Shown piece by piece: positions 24,441 to 33,424 of a stretch of 64,000 nucleotides of DNA. A model generated the notes under the pieces. It saw only the letters and a list, made by a program, of their open reading frames with translations, made no database searches and was not told where the DNA came from. Numbering within the stretch: the first letter of the stretch is position 1; every line of letters begins with the position of its first letter. The DNA comes from Pseudoalteromonas luteoviolacea (GTDB lineage Bacteria > Pseudomonadota > Gammaproteobacteria > Enterobacterales > Alteromonadaceae), in assembly GCF_000814765.1 (NCBI RefSeq), contig NZ_JWIC01000009.1, positions 62,001 through 126,000 of the forward strand. The letters are read 5' to 3'. Both the position numbers and the translations under genes were made by a program.

Positions 24441-26327
24441 TTAAGTCTCCTGCGTGTGTTGATAAATACATACCCGATTACGGCCACTTTGCTTCGCTTC
24501 ATATAAAGCTTTGTCGGCGAAATCGGTGAATAAAGTTGGGTTTTTTGTATCTTGTGCGATTGCGCTGTAAACCCCAGCACTTGTGGTAAATTGGATACTT
24601 TGATCAGCAATATTGACGATGCAACTGGCAGTCGCTTCACGGATCTGTTCAGCAAGCTCTTGTGCACCTTGCACATTGGTATTGGGCAGCAAGATGACAA
24701 ACTCTTCACCACCGTAACGAAACACTTCGTCATGGGGTCGCTTTAAATGCTTGCTAATGGTATTGGCAAAAGCACAAATGGTTTGATCGCCTGCTAGGTG
24801 CCCATATACGTCATTCACACGTTTAAAATGGTCAATATCAAGCATGACGACACTCAGTGTGGTTTGCTCTCTGCGGGAACGTCTGACCTCCATCATAAGG
24901 CGTTTATCGAAGTAGCGTCGATTTTTTACCTTAGTTAATGGATCTTCCATATTGAGTCGTTCTAATTCTCTATTTTTTTCTTCTAGTTCACGCAGCGTGA
25001 CCTGTAATTCGAAAGTGCGCTCATCAATACTGCTTTCCAGGTCTTGTTGTGCTTGCTCTTGGATGATGAGCTTCTCTTTGAGTAAGGCATCTTCGGCACG
25101 TGTTTTTGCGAGTTTTTGTTCTTGTTGTTTGATATGGCTTTCTCGTTCAAAAATATACTGCTTAGCCAGTGCATAGCTGATATAGGCACAGACAAATAGC
25201 GCACAAACATAAGTAACTGGACGCTCAAGCAATGCCCCAGAGAGTAACCCTAGCTCAAAGCCAAACTGGTAACATAAAGATATCATTAAACACAGATAAA
25301 CAGTGACCGCGGGTAACCTTTGGCTGAGCTTATTTAATGATGCTTTGATTGTGATCACAAAGAAGTACAAAACGGCCAGGATGGCAAAAACATACGCGAC
25401 TTTTAACGCCAGTGTGATTGGCAGCAAGGTACATAAAAGTGTCAGTCCCAGACCACTAACGAGTAGGTATTTTAGCCCGACGTCGACATACGATGCTGTA
25501 CTAATCGGTAAAATACCACTTCTTAAAATAGGCACTATTGCCAAAGTAGATAACAGTACGAGCAGGCTTTGCCCATATTGTTGCATCCATTGCCAATCTG
25601 CGTAGAGATAACGATATCCAAAGCCGTATAGATGCACCAGTAAGAGCCATACACTCAATAACAGCAAAGTACCATGCATAAAGTATTTGCGGCGTGTGAA
25701 GGTATACATCGTGAAGTTCGTCGCTATCATTGCAAGTAAAAACCCTGCCAAGATGCCATATATGAGGTTAAATTTACTTTTGTATTTTAAGTATTCAACT
25801 GGGTGCCAAAGACTGAGCGGGATATTGAGCGCGCCATGGTGTTTCACTTTCAAATAAAGGGTTGTTTGTCGTTTACCCGGTAGCTCTAGTGGAATGAGTT
25901 GTGCTTCATGTTTTATTGGCCGTTGCATTAAAGGACGACTGTCACCTAAATCTAGGGTCAAAATAGCATGATCAGGCTGCATGATATAGGCTGTGATACT
26001 ATCCAAAAGGTTATTGTTGACGCTGAGCAATAACGGTAGCTCGATTAAGCTGTCGTTGCGTAAAACGATTTTAATCCAGACTTGCTGATCTACTTCACCT
26101 AAATTCAGCGCGCCAGAGCGATGATAATGCCAATTTGGATTATCATTGAGTAATGCTTGGATATTGTCTTGATCGGTTACTGTATAGCTAAATGGAAGTG
26201 AAGCCTGGTGTCTAAACTGGGCTTGCAGCTCAAAGACTGGGGAGTGAGGCTCAGGGTCAACAGCGAGATTCGCGAGCGCCGCATAAGTATTGAACATTAA
26301 TGCCAACAATAACCATAATTTCATCAA
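24441..26327 (-). CDS. 7TMR-DISM sensor diguanylate cyclase
   Basis: 628 residues: a signal peptide, an extracytoplasmic beta-rich 7TMR-DISMED2-type sensor (~25-175), about seven membrane helices (~180-385), a coiled coil (~390-460, rich in Glu/Gln/Leu) and a GGDEF domain (~465-625). The active site FRYGGEEFVILLPNT is intact, and RPHD five residues before it supplies a complete I-site, so feedback inhibition by c-di-GMP is expected. The periplasmic domain of this class is thought to sense carbohydrates or related ligands. It overlaps tatD by 4 bases and is coupled to hemB, an unexpected partner for a signalling enzyme but a feature of this gene order. Confidence 0.93.
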   Translation of the reverse strand: MMKLWLLLALMFNTYAALANLAVDPEPHSPVFELQAQFRHQASLPFSYTVTDQDNIQALLNDNPNWHYHRSGALNLGEVDQQVWIKIVLRNDSLIELPLLLSVNNNLLDSITAYIMQPDHAILTLDLGDSRPLMQRPIKHEAQLIPLELPGKRQTTLYLKVKHHGALNIPLSLWHPVEYLKYKSKFNLIYGILAGFLLAMIATNFTMYTFTRRKYFMHGTLLLLSVWLLLVHLYGFGYRYLYADWQWMQQYGQSLLVLLSTLAIVPILRSGILPISTASYVDVGLKYLLVSGLGLTLLCTLLPITLALKVAYVFAILAVLYFFVITIKASLNKLSQRLPAVTVYLCLMISLCYQFGFELGLLSGALLERPVTYVCALFVCAYISYALAKQYIFERESHIKQQEQKLAKTRAEDALLKEKLIIQEQAQQDLESSIDERTFELQVTLRELEEKNRELERLNMEDPLTKVKNRRYFDKRLMMEVRRSRREQTTLSVVMLDIDHFKRVNDVYGHLAGDQTICAFANTISKHLKRPHDEVFRYGGEEFVILLPNTNVQGAQELAEQIREATASCIVNIADQSIQFTTSAGVYSAIAQDTKNPTLFTDFADKALYEAKQSGRNRVCIYQHTQET

Positions 26328-27115
26328 ATATTACTCTGTGGCTTGGCCATAAATAATGCATTGAAATTACTGCTGCTGCACATCGCAATGGATTCTCTAT
26401 CGGTGTTTTTTAATAAGGCAATTTGCTCAGCAACGGCAGGTAAATAGGCGGGTTCATTACGCCGAGATTTGGGTTTGGGTGATAGGGTCCGTGGCAGTAA
26501 ATAAGGTGCATCGGTTTCAATAAGGAGTCTATCGTTTGGAATATATTTAATTAAATCACGTAATTGTTGGCCGCGTCTTTCATCACATACCCAACCTGTA
26601 ATGCCGATCATTAAACCGTAATCGAGATAAAATTTGAGAGCTTGTTGGTCCCCCGTAAAGCAATGTAAGACACCGGTGAGTTGATGCTCAGACAATAACC
26701 CTTTCATACGGTCATGTGCATCTCGTTCGTGGATATAAGCTGGCATATTGAGTTGTTGGGCGAGTGCAAATTGAGCACTGCAGATACGTTCTTGCGTATC
26801 TCGTGGCGAAAAATCGCGATTAAAATCTAATCCACATTCGCCAATTGCTACAACATGAGGTGAGCTGGCTAATCTTGTGATGTGTGCAATGAAATCGTCA
26901 GGGGCATCTTTGGCATCATGGGGATGAATCCCGGCGGTGCTCACTAATTGATAGGTTTGCGCCAAAGCAAGGCTGTCATCGCTCGATGCGAGGTCACACC
27001 CGATTAAAAGCATATTGCTAATATGCTGTGATTTGGCGCGTAAGACGACATCCGCCCTGTCTTTATCAAATTGGGAGCTGGTTAAATTGACACCGGCATC
27101 AATCATTGTTTGCAT
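26324..27115 (-). CDS. tatD: TatD-family metal-dependent deoxyribonuclease
   Basis: 263 residues of the TatD amidohydrolase-like TIM barrel. Metal-site elements include AIGECGLDF (~92), YIHERDAH (~133), GVLHCFTG (~153) and LIETDAPYLLPR (~203, catalytic Asp). TatD has 3'-5' exonuclease activity on DNA; it is named for its linkage to the Tat genes but is not needed for Tat export. The expected N-terminal H-x-H metal motif after the first strand reads DAGVNLTSSQ, so two ligand positions are altered, as in the original E. coli TatD group. Confidence 0.92.
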   Translation of the reverse strand: MQTMIDAGVNLTSSQFDKDRADVVLRAKSQHISNMLLIGCDLASSDDSLALAQTYQLVSTAGIHPHDAKDAPDDFIAHITRLASSPHVVAIGECGLDFNRDFSPRDTQERICSAQFALAQQLNMPAYIHERDAHDRMKGLLSEHQLTGVLHCFTGDQQALKFYLDYGLMIGITGWVCDERRGQQLRDLIKYIPNDRLLIETDAPYLLPRTLSPKPKSRRNEPAYLPAVAEQIALLKNTDRESIAMCSSSNFNALFMAKPQSNI

Positions 27116-27610
27116 TTATTTTATTCTTTTTACACGAATGGTTCTGTTTGAGTCTGATTTACTCATCAAAAAAGAGTTAAATGAGCCACGTTTAATCGTC
27201 ACAGTGTCCTCTTGTTTTGCAAAAAAAGCGCCGCTGCCTATTTGCTTCCATACTTGCGCGTTTGAAAGCTCAAAAGTACGCACGCCATGAGTTGATTTTG
27301 TGAGTTTTGTTATTGTAGCTTCAATATTGTCGACGCGTTGCTCGTTTTTTATGACTTTATTTTCTATGCCAAAACGCGCTTGTTGCTGCTCTGCGCTGAG
27401 TGTGACATTTGCCGTGGATACCTTAGCAGTCGGTGGTGTCTGAGCGACGGACTGTTTTGCTTGATATTGGCTTACTACTTGGTCATAACACTGCAGACGC
27501 TGTTGATCGACTGAAATATCTTGGCAGGCAGTCAGTTGATCGAGTGCGGTCTCTTGTGCATCGGTTGAGAGTGAGATACTCAGGGCAACTAAAGTGAGCC
27601 ACTTATTCAT
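27116..27610 (-). CDS. Secreted protein of unknown function between tatC and tatD
   Basis: 164 residues with a signal peptide (MNKWLTLVALSISLSTDAQ). The mature N-terminus has a paired-cysteine motif, C-QDISVDQQRLQ-CYD, seen in several small periplasmic proteins including the VasI group linked to type VI secretion; here there is no such context. A central Gln/Ala/Lys-rich coiled-coil-like stretch is followed by a C-terminal beta-rich part (VWKQIGSGAFFAKQEDTVTI). It overlaps tatC by 8 bases and adjoins tatD. The function is unknown. Confidence 0.8.
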   Translation of the reverse strand: MNKWLTLVALSISLSTDAQETALDQLTACQDISVDQQRLQCYDQVVSQYQAKQSVAQTPPTAKVSTANVTLSAEQQQARFGIENKVIKNEQRVDNIEATITKLTKSTHGVRTFELSNAQVWKQIGSGAFFAKQEDTVTIKRGSFNSFLMSKSDSNRTIRVKRIK

Positions 27611-28349
27611 TATTCATTTCCTGTTGTTGAGACTTTTTGCTGTAGAACGCCGCCAGAATAAGGCCAATCTCAAATAATAATAACATGGGTACGGCAAGCA
27701 GTGTTTGTGACAGCACATCAGGGGGAGTTAAAAACATTGCCACAACAAAGACACCAACAACAATGTAAGGCCTTTTTTCTTTTAGACTTTGTGTTGTTGT
27801 AACACCGCTCCAACATAGCAGCATAATCGCAACAGGTATCTCGAATGCGACACCAAATGCGAAAAACAGCTTGAGGATAAAGGCAAGGTAGCTACTAATA
27901 TCCGGAGATAGGGTCATCATCTCTGGGCCAACCGCAGTAAAAAAGCCCAAAATAATTGGCATAACGACAAAGTAGCAAAAAGCGATACCTGCGTAAAATA
28001 GAATGATGCTCGAGAGCAGTATTGGCATCAGCATGCGTTTTTCATGCTGATATAAGCCGGGTGCTAAAAAACCCCAAACTTGATGCAAAATAAACGGGAT
28101 TGCCAAAAATAATGCGACGAATAGAGTCAGTTTAAACGGTGCGAAAAACGGTGCTGTGACATCTGTGGCTATCATGGTGGCATTTTCAGGTAAACTTAGC
28201 ACCAATGGGTTTGCGACAAATGCATAAATATCATTCGCAAAATATACTAAGGATAAAAAAATAACCAATACGCTAAGGAGGGCTTTTATCAGCCTATCTC
28301 TGAGTTCAATCAGGTGGCCTATAAATCCACTTTGCTCCGGCTCTGACAT
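27603..28349 (-). CDS. tatC: Sec-independent protein translocase TatC
   Basis: 248 residues, six predicted membrane helices. The N-terminal GFIGHLIELRDRLIKA carries the conserved HLxELRxR segment that recognises the twin-arginine signal; the periplasmic P-loop and GVAFEIPVAIMLL helix are also conserved. With TatB it forms the receptor for folded Tat substrates. It lies 24 bases after tatB and overlaps the next small gene. Confidence 0.97.
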   Translation of the reverse strand: MSEPEQSGFIGHLIELRDRLIKALLSVLVIFLSLVYFANDIYAFVANPLVLSLPENATMIATDVTAPFFAPFKLTLFVALFLAIPFILHQVWGFLAPGLYQHEKRMLMPILLSSIILFYAGIAFCYFVVMPIILGFFTAVGPEMMTLSPDISSYLAFILKLFFAFGVAFEIPVAIMLLCWSGVTTTQSLKEKRPYIVVGVFVVAMFLTPPDVLSQTLLAVPMLLLFEIGLILAAFYSKKSQQQEMNNE

Positions 28350-28373
28350 GAATATTCCTGTTACTTCTAGGGA

Positions 28374-28691
28374 TTAGTCTTTTTTCGACTGCTGTTCTGT
28401 CGCGTCAGTTTGATAGCTATGACGAACGGACTCGGCCGCTTTTTTCAGCTCATCTACGGACTCTTGCAGCTCAGGTGCTAAGTTATGCATATTCTGCTGC
28501 TCAGCTTTTTTCAAATTGGCATGTAGCTCATGTACCCGCAGCTCTTCATTGACCTCAGCTTTGACGGAATTGGCAACTGATTTGACGGTTCTGATCCAGC
28601 GGCTAACGGTCCGGATCGCCACCGGTAAGCGTTCAGGCCCTAATACAATTAAGCCGACAATCAATATGACGACGAGCTCCCACATGCCCAT
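28374..28691 (-). CDS. tatB: Twin-arginine translocase subunit TatB
   Basis: 105 residues. One N-terminal helix (MWELVVILIVGLIVLGPERLP) with the Gly-Pro hinge, then an amphipathic helix (VAIRTVSRWIRTVKSVANSV) and a charged tail. The conserved membrane Glu near residue 4 and the GPE hinge place it in TatB rather than TatA. It is 5 bases from tatA. Confidence 0.95.
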   Translation of the reverse strand: MGMWELVVILIVGLIVLGPERLPVAIRTVSRWIRTVKSVANSVKAEVNEELRVHELHANLKKAEQQNMHNLAPELQESVDELKKAAESVRHSYQTDATEQQSKKD

Positions 28692-28696
28692 GTAAA

Positions 28697-28933
28697 CTAT
28701 ACCTTTTCTTTGTCAGTTTCGGTGCTGTTTGACTTGCTCTGAGTTTGATTTTGAAGCGCGTCTTTTGGCTTGCTAGCGTCGTTGTTATCTTCATCTGACA
28801 TGGCTTTTTTAAACCCTTTGACAGCGTTACCAAGATCACCACCCATACCGCGTAGCTTTTTCGTGCCAAAAAGCAAAACAATGATTGCAAGCACAATCAA
28901 TAATTGCCAAATACTAATTCCACCTAATCCCAT
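28697..28933 (-). CDS. tatA: Twin-arginine translocase subunit TatA
   Basis: 78 residues. ISIWQLLIVLAIIVLLFGTKKLRGMGGDLG contains the single membrane helix, the FGTKKL hinge and the start of the amphipathic helix that lines the translocation pore. The acidic, Gln/Ser-rich tail is typical. It opens the tatABC operon. Confidence 0.96.
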   Translation of the reverse strand: MGLGGISIWQLLIVLAIIVLLFGTKKLRGMGGDLGNAVKGFKKAMSDEDNNDASKPKDALQNQTQSKSNSTETDKEKV

Positions 28934-28972
28934 AACGACTCCGTTTACGTGTTATTTGTAAATACTGATTTG

Positions 28973-28991
28973 ATTATACGCCCCGCGTATA
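28973..28991 (-). promoter_or_regulatory. Dyad with -10-like hexamer upstream of tatA
   Basis: TATACGC-CCC-GCGTATA is a perfect 7-bp dyad (28975-28991), and TATAAT reads leftwards at 28978-28973. It overlies the ubiB-tatA junction. It could be the tatA promoter with an overlapping operator, but no good -35 is seen. Confidence 0.35.
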
Positions 28992-28996
28992 AAATA

Positions 28997-30610
28997 TCAT
29001 CCTGTTTTACGCCATGCGCAAATAAATAGCAAGCATGCAAAAAGAGCGCTTCCTAGACTTGCCCCACTTAACTCTGCGATAAAACACAAGCCTGCGATGA
29101 TGGCGAAGGTTGACGCTGCCATACCGAGCAGAATACTTTGTATCGTTTGCTTGCTGACCGAGCTGCTTGGTGCCGCAGGGCGATGATGCTGTCGTTTCAG
29201 GTTCTGATAAATTAAATCAGGCAGTTCAGGCATTTTTTCTGCCCAAAAAGGCAGATTCTGATAAAGTTTTTTAGCTACGGCCAGTGGGCCAACTTGCTCT
29301 TGTACCCAGTGTTCTAAAAATGGTTTGGCAGTTTGCCAAAGATCTAGCTGAGGATATAGCTGACGGCCAAGCCCTTCAACATATAGCAGTGTTTTTTGCA
29401 ACAAAACGAGCTGTGGTTGAACTTCCATATTAAAACGCCTTGCCGTATTGAATAAATTGACCAGTACATGGCCAAATGAAATCTCTGCAAGGGGTTTATT
29501 GAAAATGGGTTCACACACAGTGCGGATAGCAAATTCAAACTCTTCAACACAAGTGTCTGCGGGCACCCAGCCAGAGTCTACATGTAGCTGAGCGACTTGG
29601 CGGTAGTCACGGTTGAAAAATGCAATGAAATTTTCTGCTAAATATCGCTTATCCTCTCGGTTTAAGGTGCCGACGATGCCACAGTCAATCCCGATATATT
29701 GCGGGTTTTCAGGATGCTCGTAGGAGACAAAAATATTACCCGGATGCATGTCAGCATGGAAAAAACTGTCTCTAAAAACTTGAGTGAAAAAGACTTCTAC
29801 ACCCCGTTCAGCGAGTAGCTTCATATCCGTACCCTGTGCTTCTAGCGTCTGAGTATCAGAGACCGGAATGCCATAAATACGCTCCATGACTAATACATTT
29901 TGTCTGGAGTGGTCGCTATACACTTCGGGAATGTACAGTGCTTCAGAGCCTTCAAAGTTGCGCCTAAGTTGAATGGCATTGGCGCCTTCGCGCATTAAAT
30001 CAAGTTCGTCGAGTAAGGTTTTACGATACTCGCGGACAACTTCAACGGGCCTTAATCGGCGACTTTCACTGACTAGACCCGCTAAGATCTTGGCAAATTG
30101 CTCCATCAAAGATAAATCAGCGAGAATTTGCTTTTCTATGTCCGGGCGGATCACTTTGACAACCACATCTTTCAAACCTTGTTCAGTTTGTAACTGAGCG
30201 GTGTGTACTTGGGCAATCGATGCAGAGGCTAACGGTTGTTGCTCGAAGTGTTCAAATAGTGCGCTGATATGTTCTAAATCTAGCGCTTGTTCTATTAACT
30301 TTTGCGCTTGTTCACCGTCAAATGGTGCAACATTATCTTGCAGTTGTGCTAACTCTTGTGCCATATCGTGAGGCAATAAGTCACGGCGAGTAGACAGCAT
30401 TTGTCCAAACTTTATCCACACTGGCCCCAGCGTTTGTAATGCGAGGCGTAAACGCGCACCTTCGGATTTTTCTTGGTGTTTATTCGGCAGCCAAAATAAG
30501 CTTTTGCGCAGGTATTTAGCGTACCAGGGCTGTAAGTGCTGAGGCAGCAGTTCATCTAGGCCATAATTAAGAAATGTTTTACCAATTTGATATAGGCGAG
30601 CGATGGACAA
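28997..30610 (-). CDS. ubiB: Ubiquinone biosynthesis ATPase/kinase-like protein UbiB
   Basis: 537 residues of the ADCK/UbiB family. The KxGQ motif (IKFGQMLSTRRDLLP, ~65) and the Ala-rich nucleotide loop (PLASASIAQVHTAQL, ~125) mark its unusual kinase-like fold; the catalytic region is FFHADMHPGNIF (~285) and GIDCGIVG (~308). Two C-terminal hydrophobic helices (~490-535) anchor it to the inner membrane. UbiB has ATPase activity and supports the late ubiquinone enzymes. It follows ubiJ by 16 bases. Confidence 0.96.
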   Translation of the reverse strand: MSIARLYQIGKTFLNYGLDELLPQHLQPWYAKYLRKSLFWLPNKHQEKSEGARLRLALQTLGPVWIKFGQMLSTRRDLLPHDMAQELAQLQDNVAPFDGEQAQKLIEQALDLEHISALFEHFEQQPLASASIAQVHTAQLQTEQGLKDVVVKVIRPDIEKQILADLSLMEQFAKILAGLVSESRRLRPVEVVREYRKTLLDELDLMREGANAIQLRRNFEGSEALYIPEVYSDHSRQNVLVMERIYGIPVSDTQTLEAQGTDMKLLAERGVEVFFTQVFRDSFFHADMHPGNIFVSYEHPENPQYIGIDCGIVGTLNREDKRYLAENFIAFFNRDYRQVAQLHVDSGWVPADTCVEEFEFAIRTVCEPIFNKPLAEISFGHVLVNLFNTARRFNMEVQPQLVLLQKTLLYVEGLGRQLYPQLDLWQTAKPFLEHWVQEQVGPLAVAKKLYQNLPFWAEKMPELPDLIYQNLKRQHHRPAAPSSSVSKQTIQSILLGMAASTFAIIAGLCFIAELSGASLGSALFACLLFICAWRKTG

Positions 30611-30626
30611 TTCCTGCTCCTTAAAG

Positions 30627-31226
30627 TCAGTCAGTTAGTGCATTAATGCGTTGTTCAAGCGCAGCTAATTGCGATGAAAGGGCTCTAGTTTGGGCTTTAA
30701 ATTGCTGCATTTCCAGAGGATGGATGGTGACATTCAGCTCATCTTGACACAATTGGGTCAGCACTTGCTGATATGATTTTTTATGTTGCTGTGTTCGCGC
30801 GTTACACTGTTTGGCTTGTTGCACCAGATGTTGCGCGCCCGCATCCCCTAAATACCGAGATAAATGTTCTGCCCAATCGATATTTAGATTTGCAAACGCC
30901 TTACTGTAGAGCTGTGCTAGATGCAGATCTCCATCTAAATCTAATTTGCCACTGCGGATCAGTCGTGTCAGTTGACTGGGGTCTTTCAATTCGCTGAGGC
31001 AATCAAGGGAAGTGGTGATGTGGCAGTCAGCATCGTCATGATAATGACCATACACAAAACAGTACTCCCCGTTGTAATGTAGTGCGCAGGATAAGTTTAA
31101 GTCTGTTAACGTCAATGCTAGCACCTTGTGTGCAGCGCCTTGCAAGTCATTTGCGAGGCTGGGTTCAAGGGTTAAGAGACGATTCACAGCTTGCTCGGCC
31201 ATGGCCGTTAAGACAGAGATCAACAT
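30627..31226 (-). CDS. ubiJ: Ubiquinone biosynthesis accessory factor UbiJ (SCP2 domain)
   Basis: 199 residues from the ATG at 31226, chosen for an AAGGA 7 bases upstream; the open frame continues further upstream without support. The N-terminal half is an SCP2-type lipid-binding domain (ALTLTDLNLSCALHYNG; LDLDGDLHLAQLYSKAF), and the C-terminal helix (FKAQTRALSSQLAALEQRI) is a coiled coil like the one that joins UbiK. UbiJ holds ubiquinone intermediates in the soluble Ubi complex. The ubiE-ubiJ-ubiB order is the standard one. Confidence 0.92.
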   Translation of the reverse strand: MLISVLTAMAEQAVNRLLTLEPSLANDLQGAAHKVLALTLTDLNLSCALHYNGEYCFVYGHYHDDADCHITTSLDCLSELKDPSQLTRLIRSGKLDLDGDLHLAQLYSKAFANLNIDWAEHLSRYLGDAGAQHLVQQAKQCNARTQQHKKSYQQVLTQLCQDELNVTIHPLEMQQFKAQTRALSSQLAALEQRINALTD

Positions 31227-31245
31227 AAACTTATCCTTACAGACG

Positions 31246-32001
31246 TTAGTACTTAAACCCTCTATGGAGCGCGACGATGCCACCGGTGAAGTTTTGATAG
31301 CTTGTTTGCTCAAAACCGGCTTCTTCCATCATCCCTTTCAAGGTTTCTTGATCTGGATGCATGCGAATTGACTCTGCAAGGTATCGATAAGATTCACTGT
31401 CATTGGCCACTATTTTGCCAACATTTGGTAAAATATTAAAGGAGTAGAAGTCATACAACTTTGACAGCGCTTCGTTATCTGTTTTAGAAAATTCCAAGAC
31501 CAATAGGCGTCCACCTGGCTTAAGTACTCGGTACATAGAGCGCAACGCTTCGTCTTTGTCTGTGACGTTACGCAGCCCAAATGCAATGGTGATAACATCT
31601 AAGCTGTTGTCTGGAAAGGGTAATGCTTGGGCATTCATTTGCACATATTCAATGTTGTTTACCAAACCTAAGTCACGCAGTTTATCGCGGCCTACTTTTA
31701 ACATTGAATCGTTGATGTCGCCGAGGATCACTTGACCTGTATCACCAACAAGCTGGCTAAATTTAGCCGTTAAATCACCTGTACCACCTGCCAAGTCTAA
31801 TACTCGATGGCCTTTTCGTACGCCAGCGCATGCCACGGTTTGACGCTTCCAAAGGCGGTGAATACCAAACGACAAAAAGTCATTCATGATGTCGTATTTA
31901 GCTGCGACAGAGTGAAAAACATCTGCAACCAAAGACTCTTTTTGAGTGGACTCTACGGTTTTATAACCAAAGTGGGTGGTATCGCGATTTTCTTCTTTCA
32001 T
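31246..32001 (-). CDS. ubiE: Ubiquinone/menaquinone C-methyltransferase UbiE
   Basis: 251 residues, a class I SAM methyltransferase. VLDLAGGTGDLTAKF is the SAM-binding motif I, followed by GDINDSMLKVGRDKL and ITIAFGLRNVTDKDEAL, all diagnostic of UbiE. It methylates the quinone ring carbon in ubiquinone and menaquinone synthesis. It heads the ubiE-ubiJ-ubiB unit with a 19-base gap to ubiJ. Confidence 0.97.
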   Translation of the reverse strand: MKEENRDTTHFGYKTVESTQKESLVADVFHSVAAKYDIMNDFLSFGIHRLWKRQTVACAGVRKGHRVLDLAGGTGDLTAKFSQLVGDTGQVILGDINDSMLKVGRDKLRDLGLVNNIEYVQMNAQALPFPDNSLDVITIAFGLRNVTDKDEALRSMYRVLKPGGRLLVLEFSKTDNEALSKLYDFYSFNILPNVGKIVANDSESYRYLAESIRMHPDQETLKGMMEEAGFEQTSYQNFTGGIVALHRGFKY

Positions 32002-32107
32002 GTTGACCTTGGTGACACAGTTTAGATGGGTATAGTGTACTTGATTGCGACACTCAGGTGCAATTTATAGTGGCTGTAAATCGTAAATATTTGTCTTAAA
32101 ACAAAGG

Positions 32108-33115
32108 TTACAGTGCGCCCGAAATGTAGCAGTCTCGTCCTAGTGTATGGGCTTTTTGTGCCGCAAAAGCGGCTTGGGTAGCTAATTCATTAAAGTCTCG
32201 TTCGTTTTGCCTTTTTGCAATGCCAATGGCGAGCTGAACTTCAGGAAATTGTACATTGCCTTTATTGCTAATGAATTTGAGCTTTTCGACGCCTTTACGA
32301 ATTTTTGCGGCGATGACTTTGGCCGTTTCCGGCTCGATGTCTGCAAGTAAAATAGTGAACTCTTGTTTGCCTGTGCGACCGGGTACACCACTTTCTAAAA
32401 CATAATGTTTGATTTTATTGGCAACACGTTGCAAGACAGTTTCACCAATCATATCGCCAAATCTTGCACTAAAATCACTGAGGTTATCAACTTGAATAGA
32501 GATAGCACACAGGGTTTTATCTTGGTCTAGCCAGAGTTGTGTTTTTTGGTTGAGGTAGTGACGTTTGTATAAGCCTGTGTGTGGATCAATCAAACGCTGT
32601 TTGCGGATTTTGTTTAATACCATGTACTGCTGGCTTTGTGTTGCCCTGGCTTTTTGCAAACTGTGTTTAAAACGTTGCTGTTGTTCCATATAACGTTCAG
32701 TTTGCTGCACAAATTCGTTCAGCGCCTTTTTACTTTTCGCGATATCTTGAGCATCTAATTCACTGTGACATTTTCGAATGCTTTGCGTATATATTGCGAT
32801 ATTTTGGTGTGTTCGAGACGAAGAAGATGAGAGCTCATCTATGACGTTGTCGACTTCTTTTAATACGGCCAACTCTTCTTGATGCTCCGTATAAATAAAC
32901 TCAAAGTAAAGTTGTTCGATATAGACGTTATCAATGGCCACATTATTTCGTAAATCACGCTCCAAGCGCGTCGTCAGAGGTTCGTTGCTGCGGCTGATGA
33001 ACGTATAGGCTACTTGGTAGTTGAGCGGTGTGGGTGGCAGCGCATGCAGTTCCAAAAAATGACAGACTTTGGTCATTTTTTCTTGGGCTATGGCCATTGG
33101 GTCATGGAACGTCAT
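32108..33115 (-). CDS. Soluble GGDEF-domain protein with degenerate active site
   Basis: 335 residues, no membrane segment. The helical N-terminal ~165 residues (PPTPLNYQVAYTFIS; long charged coiled coil) resemble those of other cytosolic diguanylate cyclases. The GGDEF domain is recognisable (DPHTGLYKRHYL; GDMIGETVLQRVANKI), but the signature loop reads GRTGKQEFTILL, so Gly-Gly-Asp-Glu-Phe has become Gly-Lys-Gln-Glu-Phe. The metal-binding position is also changed (VDNLSDFSARFGD in place of DIDHFKxxND). It probably does not make c-di-GMP and may bind nucleotide or partners instead. Confidence 0.88.
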   Translation of the reverse strand: MTFHDPMAIAQEKMTKVCHFLELHALPPTPLNYQVAYTFISRSNEPLTTRLERDLRNNVAIDNVYIEQLYFEFIYTEHQEELAVLKEVDNVIDELSSSSSRTHQNIAIYTQSIRKCHSELDAQDIAKSKKALNEFVQQTERYMEQQQRFKHSLQKARATQSQQYMVLNKIRKQRLIDPHTGLYKRHYLNQKTQLWLDQDKTLCAISIQVDNLSDFSARFGDMIGETVLQRVANKIKHYVLESGVPGRTGKQEFTILLADIEPETAKVIAAKIRKGVEKLKFISNKGNVQFPEVQLAIGIAKRQNERDFNELATQAAFAAQKAHTLGRDCYISGAL

Positions 33116-33424
33116 CTACTTATTTACCACATATTCAGGTTAATTTCGAAGCCTTAACGTCCTTTGGCACAAGTCATGATTTCATCCTATTTGAAGTCCC
33201 GCTACATTAATCGCAATTGTGACTTTTTGAAAGTAAAATTTGCCCTTTTAATGGTAAAAAGTTACCCATTTAATTCTATTAGGCGAATTTATCGACAACT
33301 TTTTCTCTTATACATGTGACGGCGCATCGATGAGCGCATTTGAACGATGTTTGGTCGATTATACTTGCATAAAGATAAGTGCCTTCGTTAAGGTGCATAC
33401 CCCAGCGAAAGTTAAGGAACCTCA
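33116..33424. other. Divergent intergenic region without a gene
   Basis: 309 bases between the minus-strand GGDEF gene and the plus-strand DUF885 gene. No tRNA, repeat or hairpin terminator is seen; it must contain the two divergent promoters. AAGGA at 33414-33418 is the ribosome site of the downstream gene. Confidence 0.5.

Noticed and set aside
23429..24733. Longer hemB frame with ~98 extra N-terminal residues
   Set aside because: The extension overlaps the GGDEF gene, resembles no HemB, and a GTG with a well-placed GGAGA gives the normal 336 residues.
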